Numbered from the stretch's first letter, positions 54,293-63,501 are shown. The stretch: DNA of 64,000 nt from Haloarcula rara (GCF_029338235.1 NZ_CP119785.1:930001-994000); one strand, 5' to 3'. Notes: a model not told the origin generated them from the letters alone. Program-made: numbers and translations.

Positions 54293-55923
54293 ATGTATCC
54301 GAGGTCCGAGAGGGCATCAGTCACGTCGTCGCGAGCATCCGCGACGGTGCGGTCGCTGCCGAACGGCACCTCGCCGTAGTCGGCCCGCTCGACCGGCGCC
54401 TCGAGCAAGCCACTCGGGACCGTCCCCGTCATCCGCTGGGGGACCGGGTGACCGAGCGCGGCCATCACGACCGGCGCGACGTCGGGCAGGGCAAGGCGGT
54501 CGACCGTCGCGTCGTGGTCGAAGCCTGGACCGTAGGCGGCGAAAACGCCCGTCGGGTCGTGGTCGTGGACGTCAGCGGGGAGGAACGGACGGCCATAGAG
54601 GCTGGTCGAGAGCACGTGGTCGTCGTTGCGCGGCCGGAGGACGATGTCGGGAGCGGCGTCGACGTGTGGCCCTTCGTAGACCGCCTCACGGGGTAGCACC
54701 GAATCGAAGGCGGGGTACCCGTCGGGCGTTTCCAGCTCAGACAGGAGCGAAACGAGCTCCCCCCGGACAGTCTCGTATGCCGCCTCGGAGACGACACCCG
54801 CCGGTTCGCGGCCCGCAAGGTTGATTCGGACGCCGAGGCGCGACTCGGAACGGCAGTACGCCATCGACTCACGCCAGTCTACCCCTTTGCCGACGGACTG
54901 TCGAACCGAGTTGGGGACGATATCGAAGAGGATGTCCTCGACACCGATGGTCTCCGCAACGCTGTACAGCCGACCGGGCGTGAGGCCGACGCGCGACAGG
55001 AGACGTTCGGCGGTCGTGGCGCCGGCCGTGACGAGCGAGCGCCCGTCACTGGCGTCCGCGTCGGCCCCGCTGTGTTTTCGCTGTTTCGCCTCGCCCAGCG
55101 AGACGGTCTCCGAGTCAGTCGTTGCCGTGAGATACCCGGCGCGGTGTAATACGTCGTTGAGCTGTATCTGGTACCCCTGTTTCCGGCCCATCCCGTGGTC
55201 GGAGCAGACGACGACGTTGCAGGGTTCCTCGACGGTGTCGAGCGCTGCAGCCGCGAAGTCGTCGGCCGCCTCGTAGACGGCGCGCCACGCGGACTCGTCG
55301 TCGAAGTTGTGGAACACGGCGTCTGTCTTCTGGACCTGGACGATAGCCAGGTCCCAGTCACGGTTCGACAGCAGTTCGACGGCCGCCCGCTTCCGGAGGT
55401 CGATGAGGTCGAGATACCCCGCCAGCTTCGTCGCCGGGTCGTCCGACGATTCACCGCTCGAGTACACTCGGTACTCCTCACCGAGCGCCGCCGAGAGTTC
55501 CTCACGGACGCCACGGGGGTAGCCGGCGTCGTCTTCGCCGGCGAGATACCCCGGAACCAGGACGCCCTCAAGCGGCTCCGCGGGATGGGTGACCGGGACG
55601 TTCAGCACGACCGATGGGGCGCTGACCTCAGTGAGGTAGTTCCAGAGCGCCGGCGCCGCAACGTCGTTCCGCGTGACAAGGTCGCCCTCGTCGGGGTAGT
55701 CGTAGTCGAAGAAGCCATAGACACCGTGGTGGCTCGGATCGGTTCCGGTGTACATCGACGGCCACGCGCTAGCGGTCCAGGGCGGCACTGTCGAGTCGAG
55801 CGGGGCCGAGATACCGGCCGAAAAGAGCCGCGACAGCGTCGGCGTCACGTCGCTGAACAGTTCGAGATACTGACTGTCGAGAGCGTCGAATCCGAGGACC
55901 AGCGTCCGAAGGCCGTTGCTCAT
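54289..55923 (-). CDS. Alkaline phosphatase family protein (phosphodiesterase/transferase-like) 1
   Basis: A 544-residue cytosolic-looking member of the type I phosphodiesterase/nucleotide pyrophosphatase branch. Metal and nucleophile motifs: LVLGFDALDSQYLELF (Asp), STVPPWTASAWPSMYTGTD (nucleophile region), VVCSDHGMGRKQGYQ (Asp-His) and a late DVHDHDPTGVFAAYGPG. No signal peptide is visible. Such enzymes hydrolyse or transfer phosphate- or sulfate-linked groups. Operon with the flippase suggests modification of a glycan precursor. It ends ALSDLGYI. It is divergent from a paralogue at 56257. Confidence 0.84.
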   Translation of the reverse strand: MSNGLRTLVLGFDALDSQYLELFSDVTPTLSRLFSAGISAPLDSTVPPWTASAWPSMYTGTDPSHHGVYGFFDYDYPDEGDLVTRNDVAAPALWNYLTEVSAPSVVLNVPVTHPAEPLEGVLVPGYLAGEDDAGYPRGVREELSAALGEEYRVYSSGESSDDPATKLAGYLDLIDLRKRAAVELLSNRDWDLAIVQVQKTDAVFHNFDDESAWRAVYEAADDFAAAALDTVEEPCNVVVCSDHGMGRKQGYQIQLNDVLHRAGYLTATTDSETVSLGEAKQRKHSGADADASDGRSLVTAGATTAERLLSRVGLTPGRLYSVAETIGVEDILFDIVPNSVRQSVGKGVDWRESMAYCRSESRLGVRINLAGREPAGVVSEAAYETVRGELVSLLSELETPDGYPAFDSVLPREAVYEGPHVDAAPDIVLRPRNDDHVLSTSLYGRPFLPADVHDHDPTGVFAAYGPGFDHDATVDRLALPDVAPVVMAALGHPVPQRMTGTVPSGLLEAPVERADYGEVPFGSDRTVADARDDVTDALSDLGYI

Positions 55924-56256
55924 TCGACTCGCCTCCCGGGGTCCCGAACGGCCGTCGGCGCGCCGGACAGACGATGAAAACCGGTGTGCATGTGCCGGCT
56001 CTTACCGGTCACCCAGTTTTGTTATCACCATATTATCAGACCCGGAACCAGACGTGCGCACCTGGACACCGACGCGTGTCACGCACCGCGGACGGGGGGA
56101 ACGAAGTCCCCGGACAACGACAGTTGCCGTACCGTGACGGCGTATTAAAGCTATCCAATTGGTTATAATTCCTGAGTAACAAATGCCACTCTCTGAAATC
56201 ACGGCATATGCTGTGGGCTACTGTTATCCTCCATGGTGACAACCGGAGGGTCAACG
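55924..56256. other. Divergent promoter region between two phosphodiesterase-like genes
   Basis: No gene is seen. An AT-rich stretch at 56145-56175 holds a CCAATTGG palindrome (56155-56162) and TTATAATT (56163-56170) as a TATA candidate for the plus-strand gene. GGAGGG at 56245-56250 is a well-placed ribosome-binding site for the ATG at 56257, supporting a leadered transcript. For the minus-strand gene an A/T-rich stretch at 56022-56037 is a possible promoter. Confidence 0.5.
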
Positions 56257-57843
56257 ATGTCTGACGAACAGACCGGCGCGAAGCGGGCATTCGTCCTGGG
56301 CCTCGACGGCGTCCCGTGGGGGAAGCTCAACGACTGGATCGACGAGGGCCACCTCCCGAACTTCGAGCGGCTCCGAGCGTCAGGGGTGTCCAGCGCCTGT
56401 GAGAGTACGATGCCGCCGAACACTGCCCTCGCGTGGCCGTCGATTGCGACCGGCGTCTGGCCAGATACACACGGCGTCTACGGGTTCCGACGGGTCACGA
56501 GCGAGTACGGCCACGAGATGTGTACGAGCCGGGACGTCGATTACCCGACGCTGTGGGAGCAGGTCCGTCCCGCCGTCGTCGCCAACGTTCCGATGACCTA
56601 CCCGGCGACGGAGATAGACGGGGAACTCGTCTCGGGGATGATATCCCCCGAGATGAACGAGCAGTTCACCCACCCGCCGGCGCTCTGCCAGCGGATTCGG
56701 GAGGAGATTCCCGACTACGAAATCGGACTGACCTGGAGCGAGTACACCGACAGGCCCGAGGCGTTCCTGGCGGCGCTGGAGGGCCACGTCACCGCCCGGC
56801 GCGAGCTGATGCGGCTACTGATGGAGCGAGACGACTGGCGGCTGTTCTTTTTCGTCTACACCGCCCCGGACCGCCTCCAGCATCTGCACTGGGACGAGAC
56901 GGTGCTGGTCGACCACTATCAGACGCTCGATGAGATACTAGGCGAGGTGATGGCGTACACAGAGGAGCGAGGCGCCAACCTCTTTGTCGTCTCCGACCAC
57001 GGGTTTGGACCGAGCGAGAAGCGAATCTCGGTCAACCGATTGCTCGAACGTGAGGGGTATCTCAAGCGACGCGACACTGAGGGGGTTCGGAAATTACTTG
57101 CGAGCGCCGGACTCCAGAAAGACGACGTCCTCTCGATGCTCGAGGCCGTGGGTGTCACCGAGAAGCGACTCCTCAGGTATCTCCCCGACCGACTGGTCGA
57201 GACGGCCGCGAGACAGGTCCCCGGGTCGCACATCCTCTTCGACGTGGACTTCAGCCGCACACAGGGGTTCGTCCACGGGTCCGGCTGCGTCTATGTCAAC
57301 GACACCGACCGGTTCGAGAACGGCGTCGTCGACCCAAACGAGCGAGACCGGGTCAAGACAGAGTTAGCGGAGGTGTTCAGCACCTACACCGACCCGGACA
57401 CCGGCACGACAGTACTGCAGGTCTTCGATGGCGACAGACTCTTCGAGAAAGACGAGCGGTCACCCGACCTTATCGTGCGTCCAGTACCGGGCTACTCGAA
57501 AGCGGTCGGGCTCAATGAGCAGGTAGTCAGCCCACTCGAACCGCACGATGTGAGTGCGAACCATCGGCGGGAAGGGATTTTCTTCGCCGCGGGGCCGTCT
57601 ATTACCCCAGATACCACGCTCGAATCGTCGGCTGTCGTAGACGTTGCGCCGACGGTGCTCCACAGCCTGGGCGACCCGGTTCCCGCCTCTGCCGACGGCC
57701 AAGTCCTCACGAATATCTTCTCTACCCGCACGCCGGTCACCCGTCGGGCGGTCGCTACCCCTGAGGCAGCTGACGGAGACGGCACTGGCGACGACTTCGA
57801 GGGCGTAGAAGAGCGTCTCCGCGGACTGGGCTACCTGAACTGA
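56257..57843 (+). CDS. Alkaline phosphatase family protein (phosphodiesterase/transferase-like) 2
   Basis: A 528-residue paralogue of the preceding minus-strand gene. Motifs: AFVLGLDGVPWGKLNDW (metal Asp), STMPPNTALAWPSIATGVWPDTHGVYGF (nucleophile region), FVYTAPDRLQHLHWDE, LFVVSDHGFGPSEKRIS (Asp-His) and VSANHRREGIFFAAGPSI (His). It ends ERLRGLGYLN. The start MSDEQT is supported by GGAGGG six bases upstream. It is probably a phosphoryl- or sulfuryl-transfer enzyme acting on surface glycans or lipids, by analogy and context only. Confidence 0.84.
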   Translation: MSDEQTGAKRAFVLGLDGVPWGKLNDWIDEGHLPNFERLRASGVSSACESTMPPNTALAWPSIATGVWPDTHGVYGFRRVTSEYGHEMCTSRDVDYPTLWEQVRPAVVANVPMTYPATEIDGELVSGMISPEMNEQFTHPPALCQRIREEIPDYEIGLTWSEYTDRPEAFLAALEGHVTARRELMRLLMERDDWRLFFFVYTAPDRLQHLHWDETVLVDHYQTLDEILGEVMAYTEERGANLFVVSDHGFGPSEKRISVNRLLEREGYLKRRDTEGVRKLLASAGLQKDDVLSMLEAVGVTEKRLLRYLPDRLVETAARQVPGSHILFDVDFSRTQGFVHGSGCVYVNDTDRFENGVVDPNERDRVKTELAEVFSTYTDPDTGTTVLQVFDGDRLFEKDERSPDLIVRPVPGYSKAVGLNEQVVSPLEPHDVSANHRREGIFFAAGPSITPDTTLESSAVVDVAPTVLHSLGDPVPASADGQVLTNIFSTRTPVTRRAVATPEAADGDGTGDDFEGVEERLRGLGYLN

Positions 57844-57867
57844 GGGGATACGTCCCGTCGAAGTCCG

Positions 57868-58926
57868 CTACGAGCCGGGCTGGCGTGTCGGGACGTCCAC
57901 CCAGACGTGAACGTACCGGTACGACGAGTCGACAGTCGGTGTCGCGGGCGCTTCGCCCCGGTAGACGTAATAGATGAGTCGCAGGTCCTCGCCGGCGATG
58001 CCTGGGGCGACCGTGTGTGAGCGCGTCCACGACCCGCCGGCGTTCAGCGTGGTCGAGGTCCGTAAGACGGTCTGGCGCCTGAATACCTGGTTCGACGACC
58101 GGTCTACCCGCTGGAGCTGCCCGACGACGGTGTAGGTGGTCTGTTCGCGCTCGTTGTTCTCCAGTCTGATGACGAACTCGTTGCCGGACGCGTCGAGGCT
58201 CTCGGGATAGTCGTTTGCGACGAGCTCACCCTGCGAGCTTTCCGTCAGGAGTGTCGTCGACGTGAACCTCTCGGCGTTGTTCGGGACGGTCATCGCGTAG
58301 CCGACGCCGACGAGCGAGACGAGGACGACCACGGTGAGCGCGACGTTCAACGCCGCGTCACCGCGTGCGGGGCGGCGATACAGTCTGCCAATCAACTCGC
58401 GGCCGAGTGAGCGGTAGGGAACGCAGAACCGGCGGTGACTGGGGACACTGTGCCGGCGGACGATGGCGACGGTGACGAACAGCACGGTGACGCCACCGAG
58501 GGCTATCGAGATACTGAGTAACGTGTACTCGGTAGCGAGCAACGAGAGCCCGACGGCGACAAGCGGTTGGAGCGCGACGCTCAACCCGAACGCCAAGACG
58601 AGCCGCCCGCGCCAGCCGATCCGCCGGTCCGTCGACAACAGCCTCCTGCCCGTGCCGTCCGTGTTGAGAGACTCGACCGCTGTGTCCCCGAGTCGGTGGG
58701 GGAAAAGTGCCGACACCAGCGCATACCCGGGGAGAAAGAAGAGTAGCGGGAGGCCGACCAGTAAACGGACCACCGGCCACTGTGCCGCGGGTGAAAGGAG
58801 GGCGCCCGTCGCCATCCCCACGGTCACGACGGTGGCAGCGAGGTCTGCGGGAATTGCCAGCGACTGCAGTGATGCCCCACTCCACCAGCGGTCGTCAGTC
58901 GAGGGGCCCCTCATCGCTGGTGCCAC
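57868..58926 (-). CDS. DUF1616 family membrane protein
   Basis: A 352-residue membrane protein of the DUF1616 family. Helices occur at about 28-48, 53-72 (RLLVGLPLLFFLPGYALVSALF, a conserved family stretch), 105-125, 130-152 and 197-215. An exported beta-rich domain (about 220-345) follows, with LDASGNEFVIRLENNEREQTTYTV and a C-terminal YRYVHVWVDV. The family is common near archaeal glycosylation genes, but its function is unknown. It converges on the phosphodiesterase-like gene. Confidence 0.86.
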   Translation of the reverse strand: MAPAMRGPSTDDRWWSGASLQSLAIPADLAATVVTVGMATGALLSPAAQWPVVRLLVGLPLLFFLPGYALVSALFPHRLGDTAVESLNTDGTGRRLLSTDRRIGWRGRLVLAFGLSVALQPLVAVGLSLLATEYTLLSISIALGGVTVLFVTVAIVRRHSVPSHRRFCVPYRSLGRELIGRLYRRPARGDAALNVALTVVVLVSLVGVGYAMTVPNNAERFTSTTLLTESSQGELVANDYPESLDASGNEFVIRLENNEREQTTYTVVGQLQRVDRSSNQVFRRQTVLRTSTTLNAGGSWTRSHTVAPGIAGEDLRLIYYVYRGEAPATPTVDSSYRYVHVWVDVPTRQPGS

Positions 58927-58996
58927 CGCGGTGCAATGACCCGTACACTTCCGCGACCAACCTCCGGGGGACCCGAGAAAGGAGCCCGATAGCCGG

Positions 58997-59046
58997 ACAT
59001 ATTATAGCCGAGATTCCCCGCTCGGTCACATTGTTATACCGAGATT
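58997..59046. repeat. Imperfect direct repeat containing TATA-like sequences
   Basis: ACATATTATAGCCGAGATT (58997-59015) and ACATTGTTATACCGAGATT (59028-59046) are 19-base direct repeats, 31 bases apart start to start, each with a TTATA core. They lie between the DUF1616 gene (start at 58926) and the small frame at 59176. They may be paired promoters or operator sites. Confidence 0.5.
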
Positions 59047-59175
59047 ATGCTGTCGAACCACGTACGGGCCTGAGTCTCACGCTGTGGCTGTTCCGGGTAC
59101 CGTCGGGAGGCACGTCGACCGCCGACCGACGCGCCGTACCTCGAACGAGCGTGGTTCAACGAGGCCGACACCGAC

Positions 59176-59438
59176 ATGAATCAGGCCGGAGACGAGCCGT
59201 TGGACCTCTTGGACCCGTTCACCGTCCTCTCACCTGGCGATTACGGCATCGATGTCTGCGTCGCACGCGAGAACATCGCATCGAGACGAACAAGCTCGGG
59301 TTGCTGGTCTCGCTCGGCGAGGCGGCACGACACGACGAGGGACTGGACACCCGGGCCATCGAGTCCGCACTCGACACCCTCGCCGACCTTGACGACACTG
59401 AGGCCGTCGACGCATACATCCGAGAGAACCTGCTGTAG
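59176..59438 (+). pseudogene. Small acidic protein of unknown function, one frameshift
   Basis: The frame starts MNQAGDEPLDLLDPFTVLSP and runs to CVARENIA. The acidic, haloarchaeal-like reading then continues in another frame (IETNKLGLLVSLGEAARHDEGL to AVDAYIRENLL) and stops at 59438. Adding one base near 59279 (GC to GCC) makes one 87-residue protein. The family is not recognised. The break may be natural or a sequencing error. Confidence 0.5.
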
Positions 59439-59580
59439 CCTGCGGGTAGACAGGCGCAACATCGGCCGGGGCTTTGAGGAGACGGACTCATGGACGTGGA
59501 CTATCAGCGCCAGCAGGGCAACGCGCCAAAGGCTAATCGACTCCGTATTGTCCGAACGGAGGGCAACCACCACACCTACG

Positions 59581-60375
59581 TCACGACCGCTCGCCCTCGA
59601 ACCCGTCGAGCCAGTCCTCGATTGCCGTCTGGAGCGCCCCGGTCGTGCTGCCCAGATGGAGAATCTGGTAGCCGTTGGCGGCCTTCTCGTTGACGTCGTC
59701 CATCCCGAAGCCCAGGCCACCGACGGGGACGCCCGCGTCGACAGCGGCCGAACGGACCGTCTCGACGGCCTCCTCGACCTCCGGGTGGTCGAGTTCGCCC
59801 GGGTGGCCGAGTGACACCGACAGGTCGAAGGGCCCGATGAAGACGAAGCCCAGTTCCGGGACGTCGAGAATCTCGTCGATCGCGTCGACCGAGTCGCTGG
59901 TCTCTATGGTCACGCCGACGAGCGTCTGTTCGTCCTCCCGCTCGACGTACTCCTCTGTGAGTCCCCAGCGACTGGCCCGCGGGGCCGCGAGACCGCGGTC
60001 GCCGGGCCCGCCGTCGTAGCGGTATCGTGCGGAGCGGACCGCCCGGCGGACCTCCTGGGCGCTCTCGACGCGCGGGAGAAACAGGTTCCTGACGCCCAGG
60101 TCCAGGGCCTTTCGGACGAGTGTCGGGTCCGTATCGGGGAGCCTGACGAGCGGGTCGATACCCGTCCGTTCGGCCGCCAGCAACAAGTGTTCGAGACTGT
60201 TGGCGTGCCACGGGTCCGGCCCGCCGTGTTCGAGGTCCAGCCACACGAAATCGAGCCCGAGTTCGCCACAGAACTCCATGACCGTCGGACTGTACGTGCT
60301 GTCGAGAAGCCCCAGGGCCACGTCGCCCGCCTGCAGCGTCGCCGGGAGTTCGTTGGCCGCACCTGAAGATTCCAT
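59581..60375 (-). CDS. HpcH/HpaI aldolase family protein
   Basis: A 264-residue class II aldolase-type TIM-barrel protein of the HpcH/HpaI/2-keto-3-deoxy-rhamnonate aldolase family, which cleaves 4-hydroxy-2-oxo acids to pyruvate and an aldehyde. FVWLDLEHGGPDPW carries the metal-binding Glu, DPLVRLPDTDPTLVRKALDLGVRNLFLPRVESA the Arg and second metal Glu, and FIGPFDLSVSLGHPG the conserved end motif. Its substrate is unknown. A TATA-like ACTTATCGG lies on the minus strand just upstream. Confidence 0.87.
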   Translation of the reverse strand: MESSGAANELPATLQAGDVALGLLDSTYSPTVMEFCGELGLDFVWLDLEHGGPDPWHANSLEHLLLAAERTGIDPLVRLPDTDPTLVRKALDLGVRNLFLPRVESAQEVRRAVRSARYRYDGGPGDRGLAAPRASRWGLTEEYVEREDEQTLVGVTIETSDSVDAIDEILDVPELGFVFIGPFDLSVSLGHPGELDHPEVEEAVETVRSAAVDAGVPVGGLGFGMDDVNEKAANGYQILHLGSTTGALQTAIEDWLDGFEGERS

Positions 60376-60495
60376 GACACATATGTCGGATTGCTAACCG
60401 ATAAGTGTAGGGGCGTTGTCATTCGGGCCGGGCAAGCGCAGTGGACGGCGTCGGCACCACGCCGGCGACTGGTATCCGACCCGACGGCGTCCTCC

Positions 60496-60885
60496 CTACG
60501 ACGTACAGGTAACAGTCACCGACCGCGTCCGCGGGCCGTCACAGTCGAGAAGGAGTATCGACTGCCACGTGCCGACGGCGAGCGTCCCGTCCCGAACCGG
60601 TACGGAGACGCTCTCGTCGAGCAAGAGCGCCCGCAGATGCGAGTCGGCGTTCCCGTCGAGCGCGTCGTGGGCGTAGCCATCCTCGTCGGGCACCAGCTCC
60701 CCCAGATAGCGCTCGATATCGCCGAGCAGCCGCTGTTCAGCTTCGTTGACCACGACGCCGGCGGTGGTGTGCTGGACGAAGACGGTACAGAGGCCGTCCC
60801 CGAAATCGTCGGGAATCGCGGCTTCGACCTCGTCGGTGATGTCGACGATGTCGAGGCGGTCGGTCGTCTCGACGTGGAAGGGCAT
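60496..60885 (-). CDS. YjbQ / UPF0047 family protein
   Basis: A 129-residue YjbQ-family protein; some members have weak thiamine-phosphate synthase activity, so the in vivo role is uncertain. The hallmarks are FVQHTTAGVVVNEAE (His39 to Glu48), AHDALDGNADSHLRALLL with the conserved His, and GTWQSILLLDCDGPRTRSVTV. The family forms trimers with a metal-binding His cluster. The gene appears to stand alone between the aldolase and the AI-2E-type permease. Confidence 0.88.
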   Translation of the reverse strand: MPFHVETTDRLDIVDITDEVEAAIPDDFGDGLCTVFVQHTTAGVVVNEAEQRLLGDIERYLGELVPDEDGYAHDALDGNADSHLRALLLDESVSVPVRDGTLAVGTWQSILLLDCDGPRTRSVTVTCTS

Positions 60886-60947
60886 ACGCCGACTTCAGGT
60901 GACGGCGATAAGATTCCGACGGTGTGGCCCCGGGGCCGACAAGCGGG

Positions 60948-62138
60948 TCAGTCCTGCGGGGCGCTCCCGTCGTCGTCGTTCGCGGCCTCCGCCTCGCCGT
61001 CGGTGGTTTCCTCGTGGAGGTCCTCCGCCGGCGCGCCCAGCTGTGCTGCGACGTCCGCTGTGGGGTCTATCGACTCACCGTGAAGCAGTTCCGGGAGGAC
61101 GATACGGACCGCCTCGATACCCAGGACGAAGACGATGGGCATGAGGAAGAAGCCGTACCAGCCGAAAAATATCGGCCCCAGGATGTACGCGAACAGCAGG
61201 ATGAGGGGGTCGAGATGGTGGCCGGTCACGTACGGCTGGAGGAACGTCTGCGGGAGGATATCGAGGAGGAGGAAGTACGCGACCAGCACTGCGGCGACAA
61301 AGGGCAGCCCCCGCCCGCCGGTCCCCATCGCTGAGAGGCCGAGGTAGGCGACCACCGGGAGGTAGATCACTTTCCCGACGACGATGGGAAGCAGGCTGGC
61401 GAGCCCGGTCAGAAAGCCAAGCGGGAGGACCAGCGGGACGTGGAGCCCCGGCGGGGCCAGGGCGTTCGTCCCCGCGTAGGCGGCCGTCGCGACGACGGAC
61501 ATCGCGAGGACGAACAGGAGGTTCCCGTAGAAGATGGACTCGAGGTCGTCGTCGACGGCCAGCGTGTAGGTGTAGGCGGTCGTCTCCCGGCCGCCGACGA
61601 GGGCCGCGAAGACCCTCGCGAGGACATCGTCGTACCGCAAGAGTGCGTAGGCGAGCGTCGTCGCGAGCGCCAGCAGCAACAGCGTATCGAAGGCGGTGCC
61701 GAGCAGCCCGAGCGCCCGTTCGAGACGGGGGCCGGAGAGGAACTGCGTCAGTTGTGCGAGGGAGGGCGGATTCGCCAGGAAGCGCTCGAGACTGGAAAAC
61801 AGCCAGCCGGGAACCACATCGAGGTCACCGAAACGGGCGGTAAGCAGCGACACGACACCGTCGTCGAACCGTCTTCTGACCTGCCGGAGTATCTGGAGGC
61901 CGGCGTAGATTGCGACGAGGAACACCGGCACCAGGACCGTCAGGACGGTCACCGTGGCCGCGAGTCGGTCTGACTCTACCACGTTTCCGACGCGGTCGGC
62001 TATCGGTCTGGTCGCGTAGTAGCCGAAGAGTCCGAGCGCGAGGAGGTCGATGAACCTGTGTCCGATGAGGGCGGCCAGAACCGCGAGGGCGGCGACGTAG
62101 CCCCACCAGCCGAGCCGGTTCCGAGAGAGCGCGTTCAC
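60948..62138 (-). CDS. AI-2E family transporter
   Basis: A 396-residue membrane protein of the AI-2E/TqsA/PerM family, which includes exporters of autoinducer-2 and Na+/H+ antiporter-like members. It has about eight helices. The large extramembrane segment (about 85-145) and the conserved LLPIVVGKVIYLPVVAY and FLQPYVTGHHLDPLILLFAYILGPIFFGWYGFFLMP regions near the C-terminus are typical. The last 50 residues form an acidic tail. Its substrate in haloarchaea is unknown. Confidence 0.87.
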   Translation of the reverse strand: MNALSRNRLGWWGYVAALAVLAALIGHRFIDLLALGLFGYYATRPIADRVGNVVESDRLAATVTVLTVLVPVFLVAIYAGLQILRQVRRRFDDGVVSLLTARFGDLDVVPGWLFSSLERFLANPPSLAQLTQFLSGPRLERALGLLGTAFDTLLLLALATTLAYALLRYDDVLARVFAALVGGRETTAYTYTLAVDDDLESIFYGNLLFVLAMSVVATAAYAGTNALAPPGLHVPLVLPLGFLTGLASLLPIVVGKVIYLPVVAYLGLSAMGTGGRGLPFVAAVLVAYFLLLDILPQTFLQPYVTGHHLDPLILLFAYILGPIFFGWYGFFLMPIVFVLGIEAVRIVLPELLHGESIDPTADVAAQLGAPAEDLHEETTDGEAEAANDDDGSAPQD

Positions 62139-62349
62139 GACGCTCTCCGGATGTTGTCACGGCACGGGCACTGGTCGGGCGGCGAGAACGCCGTCGGTAC
62201 CACTGTGCGCACAGGTGTGACTGCCACAGAGTAATCCGCCGTGCCTGCCACTGCAAGCCCGTCGACTGCGGACCGCCACGCACCGGCCATGTGTGACCAC
62301 CGTGCCCGACAGGCCAACTTCTTTCTCATTTGCTGACATACTGACCGGC

Positions 62350-62535
62350 ATGGCAGACACACTGACCTGCCCGGACTGTGGGAAAGACATCGAGACCACG
62401 GACGACCTCGAGGAGGGCGAAGAACTCACGGAGATAGCAACGGAGGAGGGGACCATCTCCCCGTACAGCGATAAGACGGGTAACCTGTTCCTCTGTGGCG
62501 GCTGCAAGCGGCCCCTCGGGTTCGAGCGCCACTGA
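62350..62535 (+). CDS. Small CPxCG-type zinc ribbon protein
   Basis: A 61-residue protein with two cysteine pairs, CPDCG (Cys7, Cys10) and CGGC (Cys49, Cys52), separated by an acidic segment. This is the arrangement of haloarchaeal small zinc-finger proteins, some of which affect motility or biofilm, although this member is not characterised. The ATG at 62350 is chosen so that CPDCG lies near the start. The upstream extension reads as a plain spacer. Confidence 0.78.
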   Translation: MADTLTCPDCGKDIETTDDLEEGEELTEIATEEGTISPYSDKTGNLFLCGGCKRPLGFERH

Positions 62536-62589
62536 CCCGCTGGAACGTCGAGCGAAGCCTGTTTTCCGGCCCGCGATGGGGGTGGTCGC

Positions 62590-63426
62590 TCAGGTGAGAA
62601 AGTCGGCCAGCTCCTCGCGGTACCGCTCGGGGCGGTCTTCCATCACCCAGTGGGTAGCGTCGTCTAGACCGGAAAGCGTCGTGTCCTCGATGTCGTCCTC
62701 CAGGCGGTGGGCGGTCGCTATCGGCTGGAACTCGTCGTCGGCGCCCCACAGCAACAGCGTCTCCGCAGTGATACTCCCGGGGTCGATCTCGGTCGTGTGG
62801 TTGGTGTTGGTCGCGATGGCGTCCCGGACCAGCGACGTCACGCCCTCGTCGGACGCCCACGGTGCTTTCATCCCCTCCAGGAACGCCTCGTCGGGGTCGT
62901 CGCCGACGAGCGTGTTCCTGAACATCTTCTCCAGCAGTTGCTGGATATCTTCGACGTCGTTCTCTCTGGCAGTTTCGGGCAGCCCGAGCTGTGTAATCGT
63001 CTCGATGGGCCAGGAGTCGTAGGCGACCCCGTTCGAGATGACGAGCTGGTCGACCAGCTCGGGCGTGTTCGAGGCGTAGCGCAACGCGACGCCCCCGCCG
63101 AGGTCGTGGCCGACGAGCGAGACGGTGCCGAGGTCGAGTGCCGAGACGAGCTCCCTGACCATCTGCTCCTGTATGCGAATCGAGCGGTCGAACGTGTCCG
63201 CCATCGAGGAGTTGCCGTAGCCGAGCATATCCGGCACGATGACTCGCCGCTGGGCGGCTATCGGCTCGACGACGTCCCGCCAGAGAAAGGAGTTGGTCGG
63301 GATGCCGTGGACGAAGACGACGGGGTCGCCCTCGCCCGCGTCGTAGTAGGCGACGTCGAGGGTGTGGCCGTCGACAGTGACGGCGGCGTGGTCCTGCTGG
63401 GACTTCCAGTCGGCGTACGTTGACAC
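62590..63426 (-). CDS. Alpha/beta hydrolase (dehalogenase/epoxide hydrolase-like)
   Basis: A 278-residue alpha/beta-hydrolase fold protein. The nucleophile is Asp108 in SLVGHDLGGGVALRYA, the placement seen in haloalkane and fluoroacetate dehalogenases and epoxide hydrolases. The oxyanion loop is FVHGIPTNSFLWRD, and the catalytic His is in LDDATHWVMEDRPE. The cap domain spans about 135-205. The substrate is unknown. The length matches the family. Confidence 0.87.
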   Translation of the reverse strand: MSTYADWKSQQDHAAVTVDGHTLDVAYYDAGEGDPVVFVHGIPTNSFLWRDVVEPIAAQRRVIVPDMLGYGNSSMADTFDRSIRIQEQMVRELVSALDLGTVSLVGHDLGGGVALRYASNTPELVDQLVISNGVAYDSWPIETITQLGLPETARENDVEDIQQLLEKMFRNTLVGDDPDEAFLEGMKAPWASDEGVTSLVRDAIATNTNHTTEIDPGSITAETLLLWGADDEFQPIATAHRLEDDIEDTTLSGLDDATHWVMEDRPERYREELADFLT

Positions 63427-63501
63427 AGTGAGTTCCTCCGGGTCGAAGCTGGGTGGCCGGACGGAAAGAAATAGTGCCTGTTAAATACTTTCTCCGGCGC
63501 G

